From: Gracilaria gracilis
Taxonomy: Eukaryota > Rhodophyta > Florideophyceae > Gracilariales > Gracilariaceae
Direction of reading: 5' to 3'
DNA: 64,000 bases
Assembly: GCA_030374805.1 (NCBI GenBank)
Contig: JARGSG010000024.1
Coordinates: 1 to 64,000 of the forward strand
Shown: positions 24,401-35,059 of the stretch, one piece after another
Layout of the letters: each line of letters starts with the position of its first letter
Numbering within the stretch: position 1 is the first letter of the stretch
Made by a program: the position numbers and the translations under genes
Notes under the pieces: generated by a model
What the model saw: only the letters and a program-made list of their open reading frames with translations
What the model was told of the DNA's origin: nothing
The model's database searches: none

Positions 24401-24606
24401 TGAAGGATGGCTTGAAGCAGTGACGGACTTCCAATGTGGCCGTGATTCGAACCCCAGGAACTGGGCGAACTCCACTTCAATTAAGAGAATACCGAATGCT
24501 TGCCGTCCAGGCACTTCGGGTTGTAGAAGTGGGAGAAGAGTTGTTTGTAGATTATGGAATGGAGTACACATGGGGTACGTCTTCAAATCCTATAGTAGTC
24601 GACTAG
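21474..24606 (+). pseudogene. DNA amino-methyltransferase / SET-domain fusion (copy 2), best-preserved copy
   Basis: About 1044 codons. Residues 1-500 are an unrecognised helical and then acidic region. The methyltransferase domain follows the beta-class order: DPPYNI at about residue 512 (23008-23025), a target-recognition-like segment, then the SAM motif DLFAGTFST at about 708 (23597) and a GCELDPDC strand. The SET domain (24060-24580) keeps GVGVF, INDPKY in place of NHSC, and GEELFVDYG. Copies 1 and 2 read collinearly from one domain into the other, so it is one fused protein. PF01555 enzymes methylate the exocyclic amine of adenine or cytosine; SET domains methylate protein lysine. Lesions: stops at 22140, 22285, 23761, 23818 (TGG to TAG), 24178 (GAG to TAG) and 24421 (CGA to TGA), and a frameshift near 22940. 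The start has a nearby second Met, as in copy 1. Confidence 0.85.
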
Positions 24607-25095
24607 ATCTCAATTGATGTATGACTTATAGAACCGAAAGGTGTACCGTAGTATGTGTAAAATCGAATTGTGTACATTTTACTACGCTTTCTCTCTAACT
24701 CTCGTGTTCCACAGGGGAGGACGAGAACTACCCCAAGTGAGTGAGTGCCGTCAATTTTATCATCCAGTGACGTGAAGAAAATGGGGATAGGATTCGGGGG
24801 AGTGTGTTGACCTTCAAGTACATAGAATAGACGATACAGAGTACATGTGATATCATGTGAAATTGTAAAATTTTTTGGCAGTGAGGTTTCGTACAGGAAG
24901 AGAAAATTCCGTGCCATTTTTCGGAAAGTGATTCCGAAAAGTACTAAAACGGTGCAATATTTCTACCACACTTCGAGTGAAGGTGTGCGTTTCACGGGGG
25001 ACCTGCGATCACTTCGAGCGGCGAACACGTCTTGCGGCGAGCGGCGACAACATCTAGATCGCACCGCCGGGCGCATCGTCGTCGTCCAATTCCAT
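24607..25095. other. Spacer between methyltransferase-SET and coiled-coil genes (A2)
   Basis: No gene seen. The part after 24840 matches 5560-5834 of A1 and probably holds the promoter and leader of the coiled-coil gene. Confidence 0.4.
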
Positions 25096-25352
25096 ATGGG
25101 GAAACGTAAAAGGAGAAGTGCGAATGCGAATGCGAATGCGGAGGATGTAAGCGGGCGCCCTTCAAAAGGGCGAACGCGTGCAGAGGTGGTAGGTCGGGAG
25201 CGCGAGAATGGCTTGGGTATTACTACGCGTGCGCCTCGAAGCGGCGATGTGGAAAATGGCGAGGGCAGTATTGGGCGTACTTCGCGCCATCCTCGAAGCG
25301 AATTACGTGAGAAAGGTAGGAAAACATGGGAAGACGTGATCGAGACCGACCT

Positions 25353-25437
25353 TTGGAGCGAACCGAGCGAACCGAGCGAACCGAGCGAACCGAGCGCACC
25401 GAGCAAACGAAGCGAACCCAGCGAACCGAGCGAACGG
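25353..25437. repeat. 9-bp minisatellite encoding Ser-Glu-Pro repeats
   Basis: Nine or so tandem units of GAGCGAACC with two variant units. In this copy they are read in frame as a disordered Ser-Glu-Pro tract. It lies at the same place as the 6124-6190 repeat of copy 1. Confidence 0.8.
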
Positions 25438-26010
25438 TAAGTGCTTTGGTAACACACGCTACTCCGCTTCCACATGAGATGGGAAATGGAGAAGGGGAAA
25501 GCAAAGGATGGATGGGAGGAAGTCAGGGGGATGATGCGCGGGGCGGTAAGGATAGAGGTGGGCGGCGAAGAGGCGATGACTCCACGCAAGTTGTAGAAGG
25601 AGGCGCGTTTGGAGATGTCGTAGAGAAGGGAAGGGGGTGTCTCAGTGGGGGGGAGGGAAGGACGATAGCAAGAAGTACTAGTGGGATAGTTAGCCGTGGT
25701 ATTCGAGGGAAGGAGGGAGAGAGAGTGGCTGAAGTTGGCGTTCGGGAGGGGAGGGGTCGCGAAAGAGAAGTAGGAGGAGGCGTTCAGGAGGCGAGAAACG
25801 AGGGCATAGAGGTTGTGGTTGATTTTAGGAGGAATCAAATGGTGGGCAGAGAAAGAACTGGTGGACCGCGACATACTGCGATGCGGGAGGAAGAGGAGGT
25901 GGGGGGTATGAGGCATATGAGGGGGCTTGGAAACGCAGAGGACAGTGGGAGGGGAATTGGGCGTGTGAGCGATGGAATGGGGAGCCACGCCAATGTGGAC
26001 AGGATGGAAT

Positions 26011-26016
26011 GGCTCC
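26011..26016. repeat. Left target-site duplication of element B (GGCTCC)
   Basis: GGCTCC immediately precedes the B terminal repeat and is repeated exactly at 50374-50379 after the other end. Bases on either side of the six do not match, so the duplication is six bases long. Confidence 0.85.
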
Positions 26017-26460
26017 CCAGTGGAAATGGGAGATATAGGCTGGATATGTTTCTGATATAATCCATGATTTTTGGATATAGATTTTGTAAACCTTCGATAT
26101 AATTTTATTACAGATTGCGATTATAGCTCAAAATGGAGGATAGCGTATCGATATCGTTTGGACGCCACACTGATGGGTTTTGGGTTTTCGATAAAGGCTT
26201 ACAACAGTCATGATAAAGCTCTCTATTCGATACGGTTTGGATATAAGTACGCTCGATGTAAATCCGATATCTTTCAGATGCTGGAGCGATATATGTTACT
26301 CCTGATGTTGAACGGATACCACTTTGATATATATTCTTCCTGAATCTGAACGATTGAGTCGAGAAATCTTAGGCGGCCAACAGCGCGGCACCTTCCCACA
26401 AACGACACATGGTGCGCTGTTCGCTCATGTCTAGATAGGCCGTTGATATGGCCTAAAGAC
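26017..26460. repeat. Left terminal and subterminal region of B
   Basis: After the 19-bp inverted end come many copies of a short motif around GGATATAG / CGATATC (26034, 26043, 26074, 26095, 26148, 26238, 26257, 26329). The right end (50000-50373) has the same composition. Clusters like this usually bind the transposase. Confidence 0.65.
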
Positions 26461-28240
26461 AATGCTGGATCTACGTCCCTCCGTTCTCCTTCATCGTGAG
26501 TAACGCGCAGTCGCTAGAGTTCCACTTCTACGTGTTACGTTGGGCATGGTCGACAATTGAAATATACCTGGTCTCTAAGTCAGCATATTGTGTGACGCTG
26601 CCATGCCCTTCTAATACGGCTGCCCGTCCTTACGCACCTTTTACACGTTCACTGGCATATCTCTGGACACCCTGTGAATTCTGCCGACACAAGTGGTAGA
26701 GGCTCCAGCCATATGCCCATGAGCGCTTTCACTTGTACGGCAGATGCCATCGTTGTGCACACTTCGCGTCGCTAGGAACCGAAAGCACGCAGCGCCTTAT
26801 CCAGTGACAAAATCCAGAAGAGAGCCAACGCCTCCCTGAAGCAGGCGCGAAACGATCGTCTTATGCGCTGTGGATGACGTAAGGCTGCGTGTGGTGGGTG
26901 AAAGTAGGATGGTATCAAGCCCACGCCCTACTGATCGTGCTAACCCTTGTTTCGCGCATGACGTACGCAAGCCACCTTCTCGACGCCGAGCCACCATCAA
27001 AGCTTCACAAACTCATCTTCGTCATCAAGCTCCGCCATCGTCATCTGCTCGAACCCTGCTTTAAAAGCCAGCGGCAAAAATGGAATGAGCACCAGAATTC
27101 CCTAAATATAGCCTTCAGGAGCCACCGTCCACAGAAAAGGCCTTCTACAGCAGCGCATGCCACCCCGTGCTTGGCTCTGGCGCCATCGTGGCCTGACCTA
27201 TCCCCAATCAGTCTCTTGTGAAGAAAACTTCACACCAATTTGAACATAGCAAACACAACGTAAGCTAAGTGTCCATCGTTTCTTCCACGTTGAAATAAGA
27301 GTCTCGTTATCTTGCAGTAGCTATATAATGTCCGATAACGCACACCACACGAAATCGAACAGCCCTCCAGAGCATGTCATCTAATTAAGGAAAAAACTTG
27401 CGGTTTTGGCCCTGTGGCTGCAGGATTTATCCCTGAAGTTCTTCCGCGGACCATTGAAAGAGACATACAGAGCTCAAATTATGACCCCGCCTTGCGACGA
27501 ATGGGTTTGGCATGCATGAGAGTATTTTCATAGAGATATGCAAAAGTTTCTCCCAAAGGTCTATCTCAGCATATGCCTAGACTAAGTGGCGGACTGTTCT
27601 CAGCACGCCTGTCGAGACCGAAGAGCTTAGTCGGGCAGATCGGATAGTTTGAGCAAGCTCTTTCAAACTTCTCATCGCATTCGCCAAGAATATGTTTTGC
27701 AAACGCATTCTGTTCATCTAGTTCATGCTTGAGCGAGAAGCATCTTAAAAGAACGCGCATGGTTTAGAACTATCACAGAACAAGCAAAAGTGACGCCTGT
27801 ACTCTGATTCTTCGTCTAGTGGTCCTTTTACACCGATTTCAAGGCTTCTTCCGCTTCAGAGCGACTGCTGTACAGTCGTTCTCGCAGTTTGCTGGAATGA
27901 AGGTCTCCTGTTTTGGTTAGACCACATGAAAGCGCCGAGCACGGAAAAAGTCTTAACGCACCTTGCTGGAAGTAGAGTCTGCAACAAGAGGTTAGCCCGC
28001 GCTCGCATGCCCAGCACAAGCAGATAGTTCGCAGCTTTGAGACCATGGCCAATCAGATCATTTCCGCGACCTCCTCAGTTTCCAAGGTTCGTTTGCTCGC
28101 ACAAGCCAACGGTGTGGATATTTAATTGGTGGATGCAAGGGGACACGATACATGAGTCCCACAAGCGTAGTGAAGAAACTTTTGACCAGCAAGACGCTCC
28201 ATACTTCTCGGTGAAACTTCATGTATAACACAATCGCAAC
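26461..28240. other. B, left gene-free region
   Basis: No recognised gene. Scattered short frames on both strands are probably relics. The stretch before 28241 presumably holds the promoter of the Cys-rich protein gene. Confidence 0.4.
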
Positions 28241-29116
28241 ATGCCACAAGAATACGTTTGCGTGGAACATGCTCTTTCGAAGTGCCAAGTTGCTACCGGC
28301 ATCATTGGCAAGGATTATGGTCACTCATGCGTGGAGTGCAAACAACCTATCCATGCCATATGCGGAAAGGCACTTGCGGCTGACCAGCAAGAATTGGGAG
28401 AAGGTTACAGATCGTTTCGATTATGTACTACTTGTTTTGGGAAGGCTCGTCCCACAAATGGGTCGGAGGAAACCTCATGTTCCGATGATGTGATAGGGAA
28501 TGGTTCCCAAGCTGGACGCAGTGAAGAGCGCAATTCCGAGGCTCAAATTTGTGTGCCGAAGGAGGTAGTGCCACATGGCACAAAATGTTTCACAATGAGT
28601 GTTTACAGAGCCCCAAAGTTCGACACGGTTACCAAGATATCGGCGCATGAGGTTTCGATTCCGAAGTTCTCAGGGACAGGAGAGGCGCAGCTCTCGTCAC
28701 AGTGCCGGTTTTCGCCTTCGTCACGATCCAATTCTAAATCCGCGATAAAGAAGAGAAAGTACAGAAGCATCAAATCGAACAAGGATAAAGAAAATAAGAC
28801 CCGCAGGGCCCGGTACAAACAGACCAGAGGTGAAGCGGATCGGAAAAGATTCAAGAGGTTTGTTCCTTGGAACAAGAAAGACGATGCCCTTATGCCATTC
28901 GTAGAAGGCATGTAAGCTCGAGGTCAAGAGTTTGTGAGTGTAGGACAGGTGAGAACTGTGCAGGTCAGACACACTTTTGAGGTAGAAACGTGGTATCACT
29001 CCTGGGTTCTACATTGTTCTGAATCTGAAAACAATCCCGGTGAACGATACAGAATTATCCACTCCATCTTTGGAGAAAGAACAGTAGTCGAGGATAGCGG
29101 GAGGGCGGAGTTCTAG
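28241..29116 (+). pseudogene. Cys-rich zinc-binding protein of element B, one in-frame stop
   Basis: A 292-codon frame with a single TAA at 28913-28915 and no frameshift. Residues 5-70 carry Cys/His pairs (C-V-E-H, CVECKQPIHAIC, LCTTC) that look like a RING/PHD-type zinc-binding module. A Ser-rich linker follows, then a strongly basic segment (many Lys/Arg, about 28735-28860) suitable for nucleic-acid binding. After the stop, 66 more codons in the same frame still read like protein (Trp-Tyr-His-Ser-Trp, Cys). I do not know the family. It may be a transposition accessory protein of B; it lies 15 kb from the transposase. Confidence 0.5.
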
Positions 29117-29316
29117 ATGGCCAGTGTTTTTAGTTCCGTACTATAAGACGCCACAAACTCTCGTCAGCGCAAGTGTAACCTGTGTTCATGGAAACCCTGT
29201 GTTGTTCCACCATTTTACCTCGAGTCCCACTGTCCGGATACCGAAACTTTCAACACTAGAAAGATGTCGTTACTATGATTGACAGTCATAAGCGGACCTG
29301 AAGTGTTAGCATACCT

Positions 29317-29735
29317 TCATTTCGCCTTTAGTACATAAAGGCGGACAAACGAATCAGTCGTGCTTCGATCAGTGTCTTCACTAAATTCGTATTGGTTGAC
29401 CAAGCGCAAAGATATTGCTTGCCATTGCTCCCAATACATCCCACCATACGTCTCATCGGTGTAACCCATTGCAGCCATACGCCGAGCAATCCCTTTTCTT
29501 TCAAGAGGAGTATTCGGGCGTTTTATGCGTGAAGAAGTCTTTGTCTCCAACGTCCGTTTATCGCCCATAGTGCCAACTTTCTGGTCAATGTGGTTTGGTG
29601 CAGTTGTGAATCTTGCATCTGTGACCCCAAATGGGTATGGCTTTCCAAATGGGGTCCTCCCTTCATGCCGCGCAAGGGTTCGAGTCTTGTGGGAACGGAC
29701 AAGTGTTTCGATAATTGACTTTCAAATCCGCGCAA
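29317..29735 (-). CDS. Hypothetical protein, probably partial
   Basis: An uninterrupted frame of about 130 codons on the minus strand (29317 back to about 29715) with balanced composition: Phe-Gly-Lys-Pro-Tyr, many charged residues, Trp-Glu-Gln-Trp near the end. It reads better as protein than the other frames. No ATG near its start is convincing; the ATG at 29568 would give 83 residues. An upstream exon or an eroded start is likely. Family unknown. It is the first member of the host-type gene block in B. Confidence 0.35.
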
Positions 29736-30004
29736 ATGATCCGCACCTTGAGTTCTTTCCAGCTAGAATGTAATGAGGGGACGTTACGACGGAATCTCGT
29801 TAAACGCCGTTTCCGGTTCTTTCCGCCGTCGAACACTTGTTTCTTGTGAATTGCATTTTTGCATGAGCTGGGTGACAAATCTGATTGTATTGTTGCAAAG
29901 AAAGAAGGAACAGTTTGTATGTGGCACGTTCCTCATCAAGGCAGTCCAAGAACTGAATACTAGACGATCAGGAAGGTGGGCTAATTCAGGAACGTTTTTC
30001 CTTA

Positions 30005-31640
30005 TTTACTGAGCAGCTCTTGACTGAGACCGAGTATGGGTGTGCAGCGACAGCGGATTAGCAAGTCTCGAGATTGGAAGAGAGTCAGAATTGCAACCGG
30101 CTGTACACAGCCACCCAAGTGAACTGCAAGTTTCATCACCGTCAAAATTTGTGCGCACCATATGAGCAGCTCCAACAGGTCACGGTAACAACAGGTACTT
30201 ACAGAAGAAGGAAGCGGCTAGAAAGCGCACGTGTTTATATGCAACCAGCCTTCACGGAATAGTTGACGCATTGTAGAGTCAACAATTGGAAATCCGGTGG
30301 TGCTATTCTTCCAAGCACGCGTGAGAGTACCATCACCATCCTCTTCTCAAGGAAACACCTCAAACTCTGGCATAAGTGGCGTGCATGCTGCAGATGGGTA
30401 CGTGCTCAACAAGTAATAACCAAACTCCGTAACGCTCATGTTTTTGATAAACAACCTTGCAGCATTGAGACCACCAGAGTGTTGCCGAGGAGCAGCTTCG
30501 TAGCCAGCATCAACCACAGACCAGAACAGGACAGGAGGTGAGATTTCACCGAATCGAACATGCGGGCTGAGACCGGAGGTGGCGAGCTCGTCGCCAGTGA
30601 CCATACCATCTCTTCTGGCGGTGCCCCAAGCAAATCGAGAAAAGCGGTCGCTCTTCAAAAATCTGTCAAGGGTTCTCCTTATGGCAAAACATCCAATTAA
30701 GGACACTTGGCCAGGAGAATCATGACTGCTAACGTTGAGCCCATTGAGCAGGTCAAGATTGCCAACGTCTGGTATGGCAGGCAAGGCGAAACTTTTGCTC
30801 CTAGGCAAGTTTTCTTTGGAGAAGGAGAACAGATATCGCACAACATGAAACGGCGAAGACATGTCGGCGTTTGGGTCGGTTGGAGTCTTTGGCTGTGACG
30901 GAGGACTCAATATCATGTGATTGAGCCAAAAGCGAGCGTAAGATTAGAAGGCATCGAAGGCGCCGTAATCAGCTGATGGAGGGATGAGCGTCTCCGAAGC
31001 AAAGTCCTGAGCGATGACGCTCATCTTTTGCAAGCAAGACTTGACCGCCTCTTCAACCGGCTACGCTCGTGGTTTATAACGCTTGTTCCAGAAAACGCTG
31101 GTGGCACCTAGGGCGCGGGCGACAGACAGCACCTCAACGGCGTTATCAGCGGCTCAATCAACCTTGCGAAACACCAACGTGATGGAAAGCTGTTGCAGCT
31201 GATTCCAAAGGACGAGCAGCGAGTGGTGAAGGTACCAGCGCTGAACCCTGCCCAGCGCAAAGCCACCGTTCGGCGAAAGTGACCCCCAAGGCTGGCTCCC
31301 CTGATGGTCATCGTCGGAGGCGGGCGAAATGGCTGTGTAAGAAGACTCGCGCGCATATTGGCGCGGATAAGATGCGGCGGATGGCGACGAGGTGCCTGAA
31401 GGAAACCAAATATTGTCCGAAGGTTGGCTTTGCTGAGTCAGGGCGGCAGATAAACGGCGCATGTACGAAACGGCGCCATCGGTCTCTCCGCCGCGTTTGA
31501 GCACGTACAGGGCGACGAAAAGGGCGGCAGAAGCTATAGCGGCATCAAGAGCGGCTTGATCGTGTACGCGAAGGTCATGCCCTAAAAACCAGACGATGGC
31601 CGGGCCGGTGGCGTCGGGAGGGTTGCTAAGCGGCGGCGGG
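30005..31640 (-). pseudogene. DNA photolyase/cryptochrome relic
   Basis: Clearly photolyase from start to end. An N-terminal alpha/beta part begins with an IVWF...HDLR motif (31590). The FAD-binding domain shows TSGLSPHVRFGEISP (about 30560), MSVTEFGYYLL, then MRQL..GWLH (about 30220) and TAGCNSDSFPISRL near the end. These enzymes use blue light and FADH- to split UV-induced pyrimidine dimers. Lesions: stops at 31153 (TGA), 31067 (TAG), 30935 (TAA), and 30346 and 30182 (both TGA at conserved Trp codons), plus one frameshift near 30205. The conserved WFR in the first strand is WFL here. This copy cannot make enzyme; a working copy presumably exists elsewhere. Confidence 0.85.
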
Positions 31641-32095
31641 TGATGCAGCAGGTACTACTAAACTCCGATGGCGCATTGGAGGGATGTGAGCCGAGGACAT
31701 CGCTCACTATGAGATGTGAGGGGGAGAGAGATTCATCAGGTTGCATGGTTGCATTTCGCAAAGCGTGGGGACGCGACGAGGTTGGCGCGCGGTACGCAAG
31801 AGAAGAATGGAGGGGGAGGCGAATCGCAAGCAAGAAAATGGGGGCGTTTAGGCGCGAGCGTGTATGGCAGCGGCAGTTGCTCAAGGGTCAGCAGAGAAAA
31901 TCGTCGAAGGCTCAATGGCGGGGTGGCCAAATAATCCTCCGCCCCACCGCGCGCGCGCCGTAAAAGTGCCTCTTATACTGCACTACTACTGCTCAACCCC
32001 TCCCCGACTCTCAACGTCTTCGCCGCCGTCGTTGCGCTCTTCGTCTCCACTCTCACACCCTTCTGACTGCTGCCATACCTTCTGCAAACGCCAAG
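31641..32095. promoter_or_regulatory. Divergent intergenic region between the photolyase relic and the microprotein gene
   Basis: No gene is clear on either strand, although short frames are open. The 120 bases before 32096 are pyrimidine-rich and look like the leader of the plus-strand gene. A minus-strand ATG near 31707 could have been the original photolyase start, but it is out of frame. Confidence 0.35.
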
Positions 32096-32313
32096 ATGGG
32101 CACCTTTCTGGGCGTGTTGGCTGTCGGCATCTACTTGTTCACCATGCATCACCTCAAGAGCCAAGCGCCCGGTGATCTGGACTCCACGGTACGTCTCCTT
32201 TTCATCCGCTCTTACACGCTCGCACGCGCTCACTAACCGCCTTCTCTTGTACTTTTCGTTGCAAACAGGAGCCGCTGCTACCGTCAGAACAGGCGTCGCA
32301 AAAGCTCAAATAA
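32096..32313 (+). CDS. Spliced 45-residue single-pass membrane microprotein
   Basis: Exon 1 (32096-32188, 31 codons) starts at an ATG and encodes a hydrophobic helix (residues 3-18) followed by a polar tail. It ends at a consensus donor GTACGT. An 80-bp intron (32189-32268) has a textbook branch site CACTAAC near 32231 and the acceptor AAACAG. Exon 2 (32269-32313, 14 codons plus TAA) continues in phase 0 with a PLLPSEQ tail. The intact frame across an ideal intron makes this a credible tiny gene. It could be a small ER or organelle-membrane subunit. It lies head-to-head with the photolyase relic and tail-to-tail with the next gene. Confidence 0.6.
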
Positions 32314-32396
32314 AGGTCGTCAGCCACATCCTCAATCGCAACAGCACCTGCACCACCGAACAACAAAAGAACTCCGTCGTGTGCATCCTCATCCCC

Positions 32397-32719
32397 TCAG
32401 TTCATTGAATTGATCGCTTCCTCAATTTCCATGTCAATCTCATCAATCTACTTTTTCATACCCGACACCATCTCATCGCATATATCCATATCCTGCACGC
32501 AACAACCCACAATACAAACGAACAAAAACGTCAGACGTGCTTTCGTGCACAACGCTATTAAAACAACACTTGCACTTACCGCTGGCGCGTTTGTAGGTAG
32601 ATGGAGTGCAGTCGGTATCCAGCGGCGGCGGCGTGCGTGAGCGCAAGCAGCGCGGAAGTGAAGTGCGGGCCGTGCAGCGGCGAGGACGGCGACGGCGAGC
32701 GCGAGCGCGATGTGGACAT
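32397..32719 (-). pseudogene. Small spliced coiled-coil protein, broken
   Basis: Minus strand: exon 1 from the ATG at 32719 to 32580 (Ser/Pro-rich start, then an amphipathic helix). A consensus donor GTAAGTG, an 87-bp intron (32579-32493) and the acceptor GTGCAG follow. Exon 2 (32492-32397) encodes an acidic coiled-coil tail. Exon 2 has an in-frame TAG at 32448, in a place where Gln would suit the helix, and the exon junction is one base out of phase, so the gene is damaged. Intact it would be about 80 residues, the size of small kinetochore or complex subunits, but I cannot name it. It converges on the microprotein gene. Confidence 0.4.
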
Positions 32720-33571
32720 GGGACGGAAGCGGGCGCGCGCGCGCTCGGGGCGGCGGCGACAACGACGGGTGACGGCTGCGCGCAGACGCCAATGTACTAT
32801 AGTGCAGATACGGCGCGCAGCAGGCGCGGGGCGCCACGACACGCGCGTTGCGTTGCGTTGCTGCTGCTGCGGTGGCGGCGCAGCAACGACGGGCGCGTAG
32901 GCGGGCGGCCGTACGCGCGCGTGAGTGCACGTGTGCGCGCGCGGCGTGCGAGAGCGGCAGCTCCTGGCGGCTGCGGCTGCTGCTGCTGGCGCGCGGCGGC
33001 GCGCAGCGCGGGTCGGTTGACGTGACGCAACGTGGCGCGTGGCCGCCGCGCGTTTGAAATTCGCCGCGTCACGCGGGCGCTGGCAGCCGTTCCCGCGTCG
33101 CCACGCGTCGCGTTGTGGCACGTTGTTGTGGCGCGCTGCGCGCCGCCGCGCGTGTAGCGGCTCCTCAGCCGTGTCACGCGTGCGCTCCACCTGGGCCGCT
33201 GGCGCGCGTTGGAAAGCCACAGCGTGCGCGCCCGCTGTCAGCGCGTGCGCCTTCTGTCAGCGCGCGGGCGCGCGCGGCCGCCGCCGCCGCCACCACCCAC
33301 CCACCCGCCGCTCTCGTTTTGACGCCATTTCGCCTTTTCTCTTCGTTTCTCTTTTCGCGCGCTTTTTTCCCCACTTCTATGCACCAGCTGTGAGAGCCTC
33401 CCTTCTTTCTACCCCCCTCTCTACACCCGTCGCATCCTGCATCCCACTCCCGACACCCGTCGCATCCCACACCCCACACCCGTCGCATCCCAAACCCCAC
33501 ACCCGTCGCATCCCACACCCCACACCCGTCGCATCTCACACCCCACACTCCACAACCCACATCCTACAGCC
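32720..33571. promoter_or_regulatory. GC-rich divergent region upstream of RPA2
   Basis: Very GC-rich, with many CpG and GCGCGC runs, so all six frames are open by composition; I do not read these as genes. The last 200 bases are a pyrimidine-rich leader with a minisatellite (33421-33547). The region presumably held the promoters of the leftward coil gene and of RPA2. Confidence 0.45.
33421..33547. repeat. ~23-bp minisatellite in the RPA2 leader
   Basis: About six units of ACACCCGTCGCATCCCACAC with small variations, ending some 25 bases before the RPA2 start codon. Confidence 0.8.
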
Positions 33572-34492
33572 ATGTCGTTTGCGCAGGGCTCATAAAACCA
33601 CTTCAACGCCGCCTACGGTTTTGGCTACGGCGGCGGCGGCGGCAGCGACTAGAACAACTCGTACTCGCAGCCAGGCGCGGGCTTCCTGCCCACGTCGCAA
33701 CCGCATGCCGACGACGGCGCGTCGCCGCCGTCCGAAAGCGTGCAGCCGCTCACCATCAAGCAGCTGCTTGCGGCGGAGCCCAACCCCACCGACGCGCACA
33801 AGTTCTGCGTCAACGGCGCCAAGCTCCACCAGCTCACCCTGGTGGTGCGCATCGTAGCCGCCGACGTGCAGTTCACCGCCATCGGGCTCACGCTCGACGA
33901 CCGCACCGCGCTCATCCACGCCAGCTACATGATGCCCGTCGACGACGAGATCGCCTCCAGCCAAATGGCCGCGCACAAACGCGCCTGGATCTCCCCCGGT
34001 GCGTGGCTGCGCGTCGTGGGCGCGCTGCGCGTGCAGCAGGGCGCACTCTCGCTGGCCGTTTATCGCATCCGTCGCGTCACCAACTTCAACGAACTCACGT
34101 ACCACCGGCTGGACGTGGTGTCCAGCTTTCTGGCGCATACGCGCGCGCCGCCGCGCGCCGTCGCCGCTGGTGGAGTGGCGGCCACCATGGGTGCCATGGG
34201 TGCCATGGGCGCGCGCGCCGTCTCGGCCGCGCCGCATCTCAACAGCTTTGACGCCGCCGCTGGCGTGGACGACGGGGTGGCCATGAACCCGCTGCAGAGG
34301 GTGGTGTACGCGTACGTCAAGTCGAACAAGGACGTGGCGCAGAGGAGCGTCACCGTGAACGAGGTCACCCGACACGCTGCCGCGCATGGCGCCACGCCGG
34401 CCACCATCAAGGAGATTCTGGATGGCTTTGCGTCCAATAGCCACATGTACACCACCATCGACGAGCATCACTACGTCTTTTGCCGCTTCTAA
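33572..34492 (+). pseudogene. RPA2: Replication protein A 32-kDa subunit, two in-frame stops
   Basis: A 307-codon frame with family features in order: a Gly/Tyr/Ser-rich disordered N-terminus, the OB-fold (about residues 55-195, starting with TIKQLL), a linker with a short Met-Gly-Ala repeat, and the C-terminal winged helix (about residues 235-305). It ends at the expected place (NSHMYTTIDEHHY then TAA). RPA2 is the middle subunit of the single-stranded-DNA-binding trimer in replication and repair. TAA at 33593 and TAG at 33650 interrupt the N-terminal tail only. Without them the ATG at 33572 is the natural start. Translation from a later Met would lose the phosphorylated tail and might still give an OB-fold. 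As this is an essential gene, another copy is expected elsewhere. Confidence 0.85.
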
Positions 34493-35059
34493 CCCAAAAA
34501 CTAACTTGCGTCCGCACCTCATTCGACACCCGCTGCAGCACTGCCATTGCTTTTCGTAGCTCGTCCACCGCGTCGCAAACCGTCTGCTGCGCCGTCCCAA
34601 ACGCGTACTTTCGTTGCGTTTGTCTGTGGTCTACTGCCAGACACTGCTCCGCCAGCCACGACAGCGCGCTCGTCTGATGCACGCGCGACAGCGCGCGTAC
34701 CGGCTCCAGTTTGAGCGAGGTGCACACATCTGCCAGCTTGTGCGTTTTGCACAGCGCGTCGGGGTCGAGCACGTCGCGCAATATGCTTGCGCCGCCGCCC
34801 TCCCATTGATTTCGATCACTGTCGTATTGCCTGGCGATTGCGTCGATCGCTTTGTTTCTTTGCCTTTGCTGTGCTATCGGTGCTCCACGATTTTGCGGAC
34901 TGCTTCAATGGTTTGAATGGCCGTTGGCGTGGCTTTCAGGCTGGCGGTTTGACGCGTGGCTTCTTCGGCTGACAATTGTATGGTGAGCAAGTTGCGAAGC
35001 CAGTTTACGGCCTCTACTGAGCGTTCGGCGCTGGTGACCGCCTGTTCGTCATTCATCAT
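34480..35059 (-). pseudogene. Helical/coiled-coil protein converging on RPA2, frameshifted
   Basis: Minus strand. A first frame from the ATG at 35059 runs 61 codons to 34874. The continuation is one base out of frame and runs to about 34480 through an Ala/Leu/Gln/Arg-rich helical protein (about 190 residues in total). It has Trp-Leu-Arg-Asn and Val-Leu-Asp-Pro-Asp motifs but no domain I recognise. Size and composition would fit an augmin- or kinetochore-type subunit; this is a guess. Its 3' end abuts or slightly overlaps the RPA2 3' end. Confidence 0.4.

Larger units (their letters stand above)
25096..26016 (+). pseudogene. Element A coiled-coil protein (copy 2), 5' part, cut by element B
   Basis: Starts with a basic KRKRRS-type N-terminus like copy 1. 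The first frame ends at 25440 after a Ser-Glu-Pro repeat; a second frame (through 26010) continues the Gly/Arg/Glu-rich low-complexity region seen in copy 1. At 26016 it is cut by element B. The remainder starts at 50380. Taking out B and one copy of the 6-bp duplication joins the two parts in frame, and the joined protein then aligns with copy 1 across the junction (a GRVVRR motif follows shortly after in both). Confidence 0.75.

Noticed and set aside
27320-27380. A DNAHHTKS peptide resembling the second catalytic Asp region of Tc1/pogo transposases
   Set aside because: No flanking sequence in any frame supports a transposase; the match is too short.
29677-29686. GGTTCGAGTC, a perfect tRNA B-box-like decamer
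   Set aside because: No A-box at a suitable distance and no pairing acceptor or anticodon stems; it lies in a minus-strand reading frame.
32600-33400. Many long overlapping frames on both strands
   Set aside because: The region is extremely GC-rich, so stop codons are rare by composition. The frames are Arg/Ala-rich shadows without domains.
33572-33652. Reassigned stop codons (TAA/TAG read as Gln)
   Set aside because: RPA2 itself ends at a well-placed TAA, the peptidase ends in TAA, and TGA also interrupts genes; the stops are also too rare for a reassigned code.
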